From: Colius striatus
Taxonomy: Eukaryota > Chordata > Aves > Coliiformes > Coliidae
DNA: 64,000 nt
NCBI RefSeq assembly: GCF_028858725.1
Contig: NC_084759.1
Coordinates: 135,886,171 to 135,950,170, forward strand
Direction: 5' to 3'
This document shows positions 49,701 to 62,790 of this stretch, in pieces (position 1 is the first letter of the stretch; every line of letters starts with the position of its first letter). The notes below the pieces were generated by a model. It did no database searches. It was not told the origin of the DNA and saw only the letters and a program-made list of their open reading frames with translations. A program made the translations under genes and the position numbers.

Positions 49701-52493
49701 ATAGGAACTTCTTTGGTAAAACACCTGTGTCTCCTTGGGATTCCTATGGGCACACAAAGTTGTGTTGTTCTCGGAAGGCAAAAATGCACAGGTTCAGCCT
49801 CAGATTAATTCTCAGATTAACACTGTAAACAAATTTGTCTCACTGATTCAGCTGCAAAGAAAAGAAACTCAGTAGGCAGAATAACTAGTTATATCAGATG
49901 AGAACAACAGATGTAAATCTTGACATGACAATAGACTGTACAAGACAACATAAAGAGGAAGAGGAAATGACCTTGATTTTTTGGACATATTGGGTTAGAA
50001 AATGGGGAAAAGAGAAGAAAAAGAAGCCCCACAAATACTATTTTTATTTCTTAAAATTGAGATATTTATTTGTTAAGATAATTAAATCCAAATTATAAAT
50101 AACATAAATAGTTACCTTTGGAAAATTTCATCAAAATTAAACAAAACAATGAGCCTGTCCCTTCTGATCATGCTCATTAAGAATCTTCAGCTATGAAAAA
50201 AGGCATGGACTACTATAAAATTGAAATTTGTTTCTGTCCACTTGCATGAATTTTATAAATAAGACTTTCCTTATAAAAATCACATGAGATGCTTGTGGCA
50301 TATTTTGTAAAATGCAACTAGAAAAAGACAAGATACTGTTAAGAAATACATTCAGTAGCAAAGCACTTTTTGCTATTTAGAGACATCTAGACATTTTGGG
50401 GTACAGTCACCATGAAACCACCTGTAAAAGAGACATTCTTCAAAGGAGCACTGCACACTACTCAAAAATGAACAAATTCTACTGATGTAATAGAAAATAC
50501 ATTATTGCCAGACAAAGAAAGATAAACCCTTAGTCCTTGTAACAGTGTTAGCCGACAGCAAACATTTGCTACATTGGAGAGAATTAGATCAAAGCCCTAA
50601 TCACAAGACTCTAAACAACAACACACTTTTTGATGTTTAACACACTCCACACAAGTACCTTTGCCCCTGAGCATGCCAAAATGATGGTGATTCAAGGAAA
50701 TGTTTACCCAAGTGATCACGTCATTTTAACACAACATCCAGCCTGTAAAGCTTACACACATCATAAATGATACAATAAATATTACATGTCAGTCACTGGA
50801 GGTAAGACAAATCCATGGAATTATGCAACCTCAGAGGCACAATGGTTTGCTTATCTAGTTTAAAACCATCTTAAGACATTGAACTACCACATTATCATCA
50901 CATTTTTTCAATAAACTGGGCAAGATAAGAAGGAATGCAAATCAAAGTACTAGAATTATACAAGGGCAAAATTCACCAGCTAACACTGACATCCCACATC
51001 ACATTGCTCCTTTGGAAATATTGTGTGAGAGATCAAAAATGGCAATTACTGCCCACTCTCTAAAGAGACAGGAGACACCATGTGTTTGTCCTGCCTGTGC
51101 TATTGTATATCAACATTACTATAAACCACACACCAATCTCAAGTCAGCTTGTTTTAACCAAATGCTGAGCTTCTTCCAAACATACATTTATGGTAAAATG
51201 TTTCACCACTGATTCAAGCATCACTTGCTTCCACACTGCCCAAGGAGGAAGGCTTGCTCTCTCTCATAGCCAGTCTTGCAGATAGGGTCAGGTACAAAGC
51301 AGGTATGAGATGTGCAGGTGGTATGACAGGGAAGGTAAAAGCAGAGACCTTGGAGCTACAGGTGAAGGCAAACAGAAGCCAATCATGATCCCTCAACCAA
51401 TGCTTCCTGGGCTGCTTGCCTTCAAATAACCTATTTTGTTTCCAAAGTAGAACACCAGGCTGTTGGTATAAACCCTGTGATGAGCCAGCTATAGATTCCC
51501 AGGGCCCCCGTAGCTGTGCATGTATTTCAGGACCACTGCAACTCAGGAAATAGTTCCTCCTGAAATCACTGACTTCTCATGAACACCTTAGTCAGATAAA
51601 TGCAAAATTGTTAATTTGAAAAACCTTTGCCTGGGCCATTTCTGTTCCACTCAAGCTCAAAACTCCTTCTTGAGTTGCGTGCACATCTGTGCCTGCAAGA
51701 AACAGAAGGAAGCTCACGGCATTTTAGTCTGCATTTCATCTTCCAGCCATAAGCAAGCAGCAAACCATACCAAACCACAGTCACTTATTTCCTGGCACAG
51801 GAACAGAGTATTGAATTCTGTGGGCAGGAAACACATGGTATGGCATCATCAGTGAGCCAATGCAATTCTCTGAGCCCACACCTGGGAAGAAGTCGGATCT
51901 GCTGGAAATGCAAATAGATTTTTCTCTTAGAATGCTAGAAGGAAGCATATTTAACTTCAGGAAGAGAGCAATTTATTATCATCCTAAAGGTAAAGCTTAC
52001 GTTACCAGAATTTAAATCTGGTCATGGAAAGGGCGATGGACAAAAGAGGATGTGGTTCATTGCAAAATTCCATTTCACTTCTCTTTTCAGTATTTTTACA
52101 CTACAGAGTTCATACTAATAATCCATTTCATGGACACAACATTCAGATAAAAACACATGCAATCTTTTACATTCATCATCATCTGCATGCTATGTTTTAC
52201 AGTTAATTATCAAAGCAATGTACCACTCCACAAAAGTATCACAGCGAGGCACCTTTAATTTCCTTCATATATTTGTTTGTTTGCTTTTCCCTTGAGCTTT
52301 CAGAAATACACAGATGGAATCAGCACTGATAGAGTTTAAAGCAAGGTATCTGGAGTATATAAGAAACAGAAAGATTTAGAAGTCTTCCATCATGAAGGCA
52401 GGATTGTTGTGTCACCTTGAACTGCCAGAGCTGGAGAAGACCTCCACAAGATTTCAGGTGCTAACACAGACACTCATCATTAAATGGATTTCT

Positions 52494-52550
52494 TTTTAAA
52501 AAATAAAACGTAGGTTTTTATTTTAAAAAAGTAAAATAAAACATAGGTTT
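52494..52550. repeat. two-copy AT-rich tandem (AAATAAAACRTAGGTTT)
   Basis: TTTTAAAAAATAAAACGTAGG followed by TTTTAAAAAAGTAAAATAAAA then CATAGGTTT: a unit of about 27-30 bp repeated twice with small differences. Confidence 0.8.
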
Positions 52551-52800
52551 CTAAAGAAAAAACGGGAGACATTTCTATCCTATGCTTGGGGTGAAAATTC
52601 AGAATTTTCAGCAAACTGTTTGCACATTCAAACATCTTGCTCTTGACTTTTAAGTGGCTAAAGCGTGGCATGAAAATGCATTGCATTGTATTCCCTTCCA
52701 GAGCAAATGAAAAAGAGCCTTGTTGCTTTTGATTGCTATAGTTATTGCACTTGAAGTTTCTGTGGCTTTCAAGAGGGCCCTGATACTTACTGGCTGATCC

Positions 52801-53310
52801 CTCAGCAGATGTCTTGGCTCCACCGTGACGCTGCAGTGTGGAGCCACTCAGCCAAGGGGACCCAGCTCAGGACTGACAGGGCAGGACACAACCATGCTCC
52901 AGGAGCTTCCAGATTGGAGACTATTTCTCAGATTCAAAACTACCCTTCTCAGCAGGGAAGGGTCAGCAAGGATGGCTGTCTGAGTACCAGGAACCCAATG
53001 CTGTGTCCCAGGGATGGAGTGCACAGCAGGATGCAGAGAGCAGCAGCTCCTTCTCTGCCCTCACCAAGCAAGGGCTGGGACCAAGCTGCTCATGTCATCC
53101 AGAGTTTTTGTCAGCTTTTGCTGCTCTGCTGGCTCTCCTCTTGCCCTGCCAGGCTGTGAGCACTGATCAGCCCAAACTCCTGTGACAGCCTGGTTCCACT
53201 GCTCAGCACGAAGTACACCTCTGGCTTGCACCCCTGAACATCTCCCAAAGCTCCAAAAGTTTCAGGAGCCAGGGGCAGCCCTCCATCCCCTGCACAGCTA
53301 CACAGCACAA
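52801..53310. other. GC-richer island of unknown origin
   Basis: About 500 bp with clearly higher GC than its surroundings, few CpG, and three or more overlapping open frames on both strands (e.g. 52809-53159 plus, 53111-53308 minus). No frame shows a recognisable domain, and open frames on both strands are what reduced stop-codon frequency at higher GC would give. It may be an old insertion (LTR or retroposed sequence) or a regulatory block. Confidence 0.4.
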
Positions 53311-56300
53311 AGCAAGACAGGACCCAAGCAGTGCTTTTTAATGCCTTGTGTTCTCACCCAAACAGTTCGCTCTCAGTAAGAGGAAAAAACCCCTTCATTT
53401 AAAATGCAGACTACTAGTAAACTCTCCAGTGGAACAGAAACCTTACTAAGTCCAGTTCCTGTACATTACACAGCATAATAATTTCGGTATCGGGCAAGAA
53501 TCTGAGACACATTCACTGAGATGCAAATAAAAGAAAAAGTGAAAAATATTAATCTTAATTGAAAGAATTCACGTACAAAAAAAACAAGAAGACAACTCGA
53601 CTGATACTTATTCAAGTGGTTTATATCCTTGTCTGAGCTTCCTTGAGACAAAAAATGAAAACAGAAAATACTTCTATCACCATGGTAGTTACAGGCCATT
53701 ATTAAGAAGCTTTATAAAAGGCTCCTTGTTTTTCAGTGAGGTTGAAAGCAATTTTGGAAATGAATTTATATTTTATTGACTATGAGTGCATTAAGCTATT
53801 GCAAAGATTCAAGATTTGACTGCATGCAATTTACACTAAAACCCAGGCACTTACAGACAGACTAGTTTTTATGACAGCCAGAAGAATTTTCAGTTCTCAA
53901 AGACTTCTAATGGTTACCAGGAAGATAATTTGTGAAGACTTCATTGTTGATCATCATACGTAGTGTGTTATGAAAAGAAGATACCATGCACAACACAGGA
54001 AAAAAGCATAAGACCAACATTTTTATGACAGCCAGAACCTGAGACTAGAATTGGGCCTTAGATATAAACTGTCATTTGGAAAAAGAGAAAATTAAAAAAA
54101 AAGGTAATAAAGAAAGATTACTTCCCTGTAAAAACTATCAGGAAAGAAAAATTGCAATCGAATTGAGCTGTATCAAATGACTGTATCATTTCATCAATAA
54201 AGTCTGACAAAATTATTTGACAAAGACTGGAAACATTAGAAGGCATCAGATCCATCATGGACAATAAATTACTTGAGGATACTAGTTCCCAGATACAGCA
54301 AGTCAATGGCAAGGTTTCACGCGGTAAAAAAGTTCTTTTTTCATTTTCACTTGGCTCATGCTATATCCTTGACAGATAGAGCAGCACATGGATCACTTTT
54401 ATGCAACTTCCTGAAACAAGGGCATGGCTTGGATCATGACTTGACTTCAGGCTGCGCTACCTTAGCACAGTAGATGTTTGAAATGTAATAAGACATCTGC
54501 CTCACAAAAACAAGCAACAAATAGCATAAACTACTCATGATCTAGCTACTCTTGTGGAAAAAAATCAGTATCTTACAGAATAAGAACACTTAACTAGGTA
54601 ACATAATCTGGCATTGCTTTAAAACAATTAAAATTTTTCGTAGGATGAATTCTTTCAGGTTTGTGAACAGACTGCTCATTAAAATCCAGTCAATTCTATT
54701 GATTTGGCAGGAGACAGAAAATAAAAAATAGCAGAGAACTTGGCTTATAAATTGAAGGGCAGGGCAGAGAGAAGAAAACCTTCTTTTGTCATTAAAATGC
54801 ATGGATTTTCACTTTCCTACAATCTACACGTTATCTGAAGGTAATGTCCTGATTGTACTTACTAACAATGAGGGTGGATTTTGACACAGAAGCATAATGA
54901 ATTTAAAGATTAAAAGGTTTGTTCGTTCGCTTGTTTTCACTGTTAAAAACAGATAAACCTTTACATTTTATAAAATTTCTGGACTTATCACTTTACTTGC
55001 CAAGCATGAGTTAACTAACTCTCACAAGATCTAAGCTAAATATAAACTCCATTCACCTGACAGAGAAATCACCGCAGGAAGAAAGATTTCAGACTTTCTG
55101 GGGTGCCACTAGAAATAAGAAAGCCCTCATTTTAATTCTGAATTAATAAGGTAATTAGTACTAGGAAGACACGAAATACATGAAGTTTGCTCACACTCAG
55201 TTTTTATAAGTCCAAAGTGGTCTAAGTCTCTCTGTTATGTTTTTTAGGTTAAGAGCCCAGAGGAAAGTTAACTGTAGTGCAGAGAAGACTTTCAACAACT
55301 TGTGAATGCAGCAGATTTCACCCCAGTACAAGGACCAAAGGAAAGAGAAGCAAAAGAGTGAAGACTTAACATCTGTAAATAACTTTAGGTCCCAATTCAG
55401 ACAAACATTTAAATACATGATTGCATTTCTTTGATCATTTCAAGAAAGACTCTGTCATCTTTCTCTACTTTCTGTTCATTGTCTAGCTCTTTAGACACCA
55501 TGACTAAATGGCAGTACATAAACAGTAACAGGCTTCAGAACACTGAACCTCTGTCCTGAGTTTGTTTTTCTTTTTTGACTACATTTGGAGTACAACATTT
55601 ACTTTTCTATCTATGAACACCACATGGAGCAGTCTAAAATTGGAAGCTTTGCAGAAGTTTGGGCTTGAGTACAAAGCTAGAAGTGCAGAATAACTTGAAA
55701 AACAGGGGAAACACATATCACTAGCATAGTGTTTGTTCAGCTATTAGCCATTTTAGTTGAATAAAAAAGGGGATCTTTTTCACATGCAAAATTTGTGCAA
55801 ATTTTTATTTCACCAAAAGATTTTCAAGTAATTCTTCAAGATGCTAATCTGTGTTTGAGCTATAAACTTCAAGCTATCAGCTACTTTGTTTATATTTATA
55901 TGCTCATGTGATTATATCTTATTTAGGTAGTTTACAGAGACTTCAAAAAAGAATAAATGAGTTCTGATTGACATTTCGTTCCATTTTCAATGCAAGGTGA
56001 AACAAAAGAAAAATCTTCCATTTCTGCCTCTGCATGGAACAATTCTGGGAAATGCTTATGGGGTAGGCATTTCAAGAGCACTGAATGATGTCCTTATCCA
56101 ACATTGGCTCAACGGGAATTTCATTATCATTATAAGTAAAAACACAGGATTTTTTGGAAGCCCTTGCCCTATGCAACATCAAGCATTCACCTTCCAGTAA
56201 TCTCCTCATATGTACAAGTCTCATACTCCGATAAAGTGGCTTTTGGATATGGATAGGTCTGTTTTGTGACAGGACAAACCATGCAGCATGACCAAATGAT

Positions 56301-58144
56301 ACACTAAATGACCTTTGTCCAGTCATTTCAATGCTCATTTCAGTTTTCCAATTCTTTAAAATAAGTTGATGTATGATCTTCTGGATCAAAGTCTACACCA
56401 GAGGAGCCTTTGCAGAACTAAGAAATACCACATCAAGCAGGCAGAGCTGTGGCTAATATATCTTTTTTTTACTGTCAGTACAACAGACTCTGTATCACCT
56501 GCTGAAACTCTACACCTCAAGAGGCAGCAATCAATTTGTGTGCTTGCAGGAGCCCTGCCAGACTACTCCAAAACAGCGTTCTCCTAAAAACTGGACATCT
56601 ATAACTTTTACTCCACATACTAAAAGTTACGGGTATCCAAGAAGAAAATTCGCACTCCTGAAAAAGGAGTGTTTGTTTTCAGTGCGTGTAGGGATTATTA
56701 AAAAAGTGTCTGAGCATTTTCTACAAACATAAATACATGCAGAAAAGAAAAAAGAAGTTGTGATTACAGCATTCTCGACGTCTTGGTTGAAGACATAAAA
56801 ACAGGGACTGAAATCTGGGTCTATGTGCTCCAAATTACACTGTTCTAATAAAAATGTCTTTTCCTCTGTGCATCTTTTTTGAGTGAAAGTGATTCTATAC
56901 TAACAGGGAAATCACAAAATAACCAAGCTTCTCACAGAAAATGTAGATTCCCCAACTTCTTGGTAAGAATTTAGCTTAAAATATATTATGCATCTATAAC
57001 TGCTCCCTTAAAATATACAGAAAATTATCTGATTCATCATTGCTATGGGCTTCATCTGAGTGAACGATTCATTGAATATACAATTAGAAATCAACAGGAA
57101 CTATTCAAAAGGTATTTTAGTGTTTTATTGAACTCCAGCTTATTCATAAGTGCAGATAATATGTACTTGTGGTGGTGCTTTCACAGAATCACTTTGGATT
57201 CACTCACATTAGTTAAATCTAGCCTGAAAGAAAAAAGGGTTTAACTGAGGAGGCAGAGACACCAAAAACCACAGTAAACTCCTGGTGATCTAAGTGGTAA
57301 ATGTTTACTTACCTTACAGGGACCCAAACAGGATAAATATTCATCTCAACAGAAACCTGACCAACTCAACAGCAGCAGGGGGTACATGTAGATTATTTTA
57401 AGATGTAGTTTTAATAGGCCCTTCTGAGACTTGCCAGGGATCAAAAGCATTGAGAGCAAGAAGCAGGCTGGTCTCCAAAGGGACAAGCTGCCATCATTTC
57501 CAGTAAGCACAGCATTTCTGACTGTGAAGCAGGAGAAAGCTAACCTTGCCATAAGTAATTATCTAGGACCTGGTTTGCAACAGCACTTGCTGAACCATAC
57601 CCATGGCAGATCTAAATGGAGCCACTCTAGTGACTGCCAAGTCCCATCAGCAATCAACAGCCTTATCCTTCCATGCTACTGCCCTGAATTACCTGCTGCC
57701 TTCACACATTTGAGGATTATTTGCTGTCCACAAGCGCAAGCAGCACACCAGGGTTGGCTGAACTCAACATACAGCCGAACTCCTCAGATCAGGCCCGCAT
57801 CATCTGTACAGACCACAGGAGTGGGTCACCGAGCTGCATCCCCTGCCCTGTGTAACGCCTGAGCACCCGTTTCCTCACAAACTGCACACCATAGAGAAAA
57901 TGCGTAAGGCTGCACTCTGCTCTGCACAGCTCAGCCTCACAAACAGGGTTGGGGTGTTTCCATGCTCCTGCAGAAACCTCTAAATGCAGCCTGTTTCGGA
58001 AAAGCATGAATTGCCATCTGCAGGTGCCTGTCATTCCTGATTGTAGACAGAATCAATACAACCATTTTCAATTAAAAGCTTTTTTTTTTTTCAGCTGAAA
58101 AGACAGACTGAGATTCATTTTTAAGTATATGCATCAAACTGAAG
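53311..58144. other. non-coding spacer
   Basis: No gene recognised. The GC-richer block 57400-58040 has a 143-codon plus-strand frame (57431-57862) and an overlapping 81-codon minus-strand frame, without motifs. A poly-T lies at 58080-58091. Confidence 0.55.
58080..58091. repeat. poly-T tract
   Basis: Twelve T in a row, about 50 bp upstream of the CR1 tail at 58145. Confidence 0.85.
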
Positions 58145-58210
58145 AGAGGGGTTGGACTAGATGATCTTTTGAGATCTCTTCAAACCCTTAAGATTCTGTG
58201 ATTCTGTGAT
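58145..58210 (+). mobile_element. CR1 LINE 3'-terminal fragment
   Basis: GAGGGGTTGGACTAGATGATC, TTTTGAGATCTCTTCAAACCC, TTAAGATTCTGTGATTCTGTG: the CR1 end with two ATTCTGTG octamers. Its last part is nearly the same as the end of the copy at 3591-4804 (both have AACCCTTAAGATTCTG), so the two likely belong to the same subfamily. Only about 65 bp were inserted or survive. Confidence 0.95.
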
Positions 58211-61200
58211 AATTCACTAAGGCTTAACCTGCTGTAATAAAAACTGAAGAAAATGAATAATCAGGGAGGAATAAGTAGATGTTTTAATGTTCTCATTGCT
58301 GCCAAGGAAATATCAGCTAGGAAGAATACGTTAAGCCTCCAGCTCGTTATTTGTGTTACTTTGGAAAATGAGTTTGCTAATACTTAAGAAAAAGGTCAGT
58401 AAATCTTTTACTAATTGTTCTGCTCAAAAACTAACAAAGAGTAAAACATCAGAGAGATTCCAAGCGATAAAATCTGGAATTCCAAAGAAATAAAGGCTAT
58501 TTTACAATAACTGCTCTGAAAAATAGCCTTCTTCTATACTCTCTCCATTCTTCGGGGATGGAATTATCAACACCAAACTAAAGTAATATTGTCAATTTGG
58601 ACCTAACTCTTGTTGGATTTATTGACACTTTAGAAGAAAGATGGTTCAAAATGAAAATATATATTAGCTACCTTATGACTGATGTTTAAACAGCACTTTT
58701 AAACCCAAGGAAGATGGTCAACAGAAGGATAGAGCAGAAGAAGCACAAATAGAAGTCCAGATGATCCCAGAGGGAGATGGAACCACATGACATTAGGGGC
58801 AGATCCCATTAGGGAGGTCGTAGCACACCAGGACAGCCACAGCCTCTGGAGTACCCTCCAAACAGCCATAGGAATGGAGAACAGGCATTTCTGGACAAGG
58901 CCTGAGGACTTTTTTTTAAAGGAAGTATCAGCTAATGTAAATCTCACCATATTGTTTCATGATGGAGATGGTGACTCTGGATAATAGCTGGTTAGTCCAT
59001 TTTATGTATGTGTTTTGGGGGGAGTGGCAGGAAAGAAGGGAAAAACAGATTTTTCATCATTCATTCTTTGTTCCATGGTACTTCCCTTTCTGTTTAATTG
59101 GTTTCTCCTCCTCATAGCATTTGGTTTTGCTGCTGTCCTGAAGAAAACCATTGGTAGGTGATAGGTAGTCAATTTTTCACAGTCATTGCCAGATTAAAAT
59201 GTTCTACAGTTGTTTAGAACTGGGGATCTTTATCAAGAATTGCTACACTCCAATTTGTTACACCACTGAGTTGATCACCTTTTTTCCCAGCATCACCCAA
59301 GTCTTCAAGAACTGCCTGTCGATATTATAATCTGGACTTATTCCAATACTTACTAATCTACTGAGCTCAAGAAAGGAACTAAAGCAGGCAGCAAATGCTG
59401 AGATAGCATTCACTTCCTCCACCACCTTCACTTCTAGATCAAAAGCCTCCTTACTCATGTTCTCCTTATTACTTGGAGGCAAGGGTGAGCCAGATATTAA
59501 ATCAGCTTCTGTGAAGACGTATATAGGAAGGGTTTTACGTAACTACCACAGTTCAGACATTCAGTTTAAAAAAGAAGATGCTTTGCTTAGTTCCAGCTCC
59601 CACAGAGGTGCAAACTCAGCAGAGTATATTACGACACCATTTTGATGAAGCTAACAAAATGAGGAAAGTAGTCAAGTCAAAAAAAGGGCCAAAATTTCTA
59701 TATTCTACAGAAGTTAGGCTGTAACAGAGACTCAGAACTTTGAATTTTGCAGCTGGCTCACCCCAAACTCGCTATCCTCACTGCAGCAAAAAGATAAAAA
59801 TACAACATTCATTACTATCAGTCCTTAGTATTATAGCAATATCACAAATCATAAATGTATTTATTCTCATGAGCACATGCACCTTTACTCTATAACTTTA
59901 GTTTGCTGGCTCTTCTGTTTTGCTTGTCTTACAAGGAGTTCTAAAGGCTTCATAATCAACAAGAACGAGAACTTTTACATTGCTTTGGTGCAAGTTCAAA
60001 AATTGGTCTTGATTTACTCAAAAGCATATACACTCCCAAAAAGACAATATCTAGAGCAATTTCAGTACTGAATATCTTCCATGCACCGTGCTTGTAAAGG
60101 AATTTCATTTATTCTGCTTACAAATGTGGGTCAATGCTTCCTATGCAGAGCAATTATTTCATTGCTTCTATACCTTGTCATTTCTATGATAAAATCAATA
60201 ATCAGGGACATTAACAAATCATTTGGCGAGTCTGATCTAGTTCTTATTAAAGATGAATTGAAGTAACGTTCACCTGGCAGAGTCCTGTGCAACTTTAGCT
60301 ACGCTATCAGAGAAGTTCAGGGACTGGCAGTGTAAACAGAGAAGCTAGAATAAGGAATTTCACTAACAAAAGAAATGTTAAGATTTCCATTCACTTCAAG
60401 AAAAATACAGGTACACAAGTAATGAGATTTGATTAAGGGCATTGCCATCAATGGACTGGAATCAACCAATAGGTAAATGCTGGATGGATATAATCAATCT
60501 GAGCAAAGTTTGCCATGACAGTAAAATGCTGATTTCTCATGGTTAATACTTACAATTAGCCTCCTATATTTATTTGTGTCTGTCCTTAAGTAGCGGTTTG
60601 ATCACCCCACAGTGCAACCTCCCTCCTGAAGAAGGATATAGCTTTAATTCCTTGCATGCAATACCGTATTTCACATCAATGATCCTATACGTGGACCTCA
60701 TTTCTGCCCTAGATTTAGACAAGGGAAGCCTCACACTGACCAGCAGCATGGATTGAACATATTTACTTCAACATTTCTGCCAGGCAGCTGCCACGATCAC
60801 ATTCCAAGCTGCTTTTTTTTTCCTTTGTGACTGCTTTTGCCACAAAACATATACATACAGCCTTTTCACTTGCTGGGCAAAAGGCTGATCGCTGGCTAGT
60901 GTTTGCATGGACTCAAAAATCAGTCAGCTGAAACAGAGTTTGCTCTCTCAAAAGGGGTATTTTTTTCATTTCTCATCTTTCATCAACTATCAGTTTTCTG
61001 AAAGTTATAGAATATTATTTATCCTTTACTTCTCCATCATATGTGGTTGTCCTTGTAAGATGCAGTTATACTTACTATATATAAATGTGAACAGAGACAG
61101 AATCATCAATTTCTCCAACATCAGTCATGCATCACACAGAGCCTTAGTCTCTCCTATCCTCATAATATTTTGGAAGCTATCTCTTTGCAAATGTCAAGAC

Positions 61201-62339
61201 AGCAGACATCAGACACGACTCACAAACACCACAGGCTACAGGCTAGGTCTCGCTTCAGTCTTACAGAAGCAGGGAATACATCCCCAGATACCCAGGGCAC
61301 TGGTTGAACATGAACAAGCAAGACATTATGAAACAGTGCACAGAGTCTTCCTACAAAAATACATGTTTTTCTTTTGGTCTTCTAATCCAAGTATTTTCCA
61401 AAGACATGGAAAAAAAGGATTACAAAAATGTCGGAGAGCTGTGACAAAGGTCCAGAATGAAATTCCCAAGTGCTGGTAGAAATACAAAAACATGACCAGC
61501 AAAGAGGCAGTTCTTGCCTACTCTTCTTGTTCCCTCCCACCCCCAAGGAAACGCTGACATTCTGATGAAGTGACATTATAGCACACCTTATTTTGACTGT
61601 TGTTCTCATAGATAATCTTTAAAGCACTAAAAAGTGCAAATTTGATGCATACAATAAAAACCATACAGGCACCTCTTCTTCTCCAAGAAAGGCAGCTCAA
61701 TAAAATCCTGCCAATAACAAGAAGTGAACAAAATATTTTACTTTCAAATTCTTCTCCACAGAGTACCCACATCATAGATAAAACAAACGTAACAGAATGA
61801 ATTATCAAGTGACATCCCATCAGTGTGTTGACTGTACTCTTAACAAAAATATGGTCAAAGTGTGTTATAAAACACATTCAGATTTTATCAGAACAATCTC
61901 TAGAATACTATTTAATCCAAATCTCCGATTAACAGTTTATCCCTGCCCTGTAATCTTAGGCAATGATATCTACTTTATACTCAGAATATCCATATTTCAA
62001 AAGATTATTTTATTATGAAATATAGGTTTAACAAGCAAAACATGATTTTTTTTTTCCCAGTCTCCTACAGAGATAGCTGAATTATTCATATTTAAAGAAG
62101 AGTCATGGATTTTGGTTTTGGTTTGTTTTTTTTTTTAATTATATCTATATAACTTGCAGCTGGTAGTCTACAAAGAGAGACGTTGTCAACATATAATAGG
62201 ACACATCCCCCAAAATACTAGCATTTTGGAGCTAAAACAGGTAGCACAGGAAATTGTTGTGGAAACCTGATGACAGTTTCGCTGTTTCAACACTTTGACT
62301 AGTGACTTCAATACTGATTTGGATTTTTCAAGTTAATGG
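58211..62339. other. non-coding spacer
   Basis: No convincing gene. The only long ATG-started frame is 60907-61479 on the plus strand (190 codons). Its N-terminal half is rich in Phe, Tyr, Ile, Ser and Leu, as expected from translated AT-rich DNA. The ATG context (TTTGCATGG) has no purine at -3. I see no domain, signal peptide or splice-site support, so I treat it as a chance frame. T-rich tracts at 62046-62055 and 62110-62136 close the interval. Confidence 0.5.
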
Positions 62340-62790
62340 TGATAACATCTTGCAGCTGAAATTGCGCTGTAGACTAAGCTAGTATTCTCTCCTTGTCCTA
62401 CAGTGCTAAACCAAAGCAAACAAACGAAAAGATTTCTCATTTACATGGCGATAGGACCATCTGCTGCCCAAGCAATAACCCAAAATAAAACAGTCCTTCA
62501 GGCACTGCGCCGGCTGGAGCAGCACGTGTGCAATGCACAGACTGATACAATTTACCCGCTCCCTCACATGAGAGAGGTTGCCTTACATAAGGGCTGCCGT
62601 TTTCTTTTTGTCTTTTTTTTCTTGCTGGCTATGCAGCTTTTCAGTGCTCCCAAAGGCTGTTTTATTTTAACCACAGACAATCTTGCGAGAACAGTACAAG
62701 TCTTTAAGGCTAACGTTACAATCCAAGCAGAAGAACTAGTCACATACAGAGAAAGAACTTTCGAAGCTTCATTTTAAATGACACTTACAT
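62340..62790 (+). promoter_or_regulatory. higher-complexity block: possible conserved element or exon
   Basis: This block has several CpG dinucleotides, a CACGTG E-box (62523-62528) next to GTGCAATGCAC, and an open frame of 124 codons (62403-62777) that starts without an ATG just after a good acceptor-like CTCCTTGTCCTACAG (ending about 62402). The frame includes LQALRRLEQHVCNAQTD, then a Phe-rich run encoded by a T-rich tract, which weakens a coding reading. No donor-like site closes it cleanly before the stop. I favour a regulatory or conserved non-coding element, with an exon as the alternative. Confidence 0.2.

Larger units (their letters stand above)
45681..52800. other. gene-desert spacer
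   Basis: About 7 kb without a recognised gene. It contains two small tandem arrays (46683-46732 and 52494-52550). Frames at 48624-49030 overlap on both strands and have no family signal. 49900-50400 is very AT-rich. Confidence 0.6.

Noticed and set aside
57431..57862. 143-codon plus-strand frame as a gene
   Set aside because: No domain and an opposing open frame on the other strand; explained by higher local GC lowering stop frequency.
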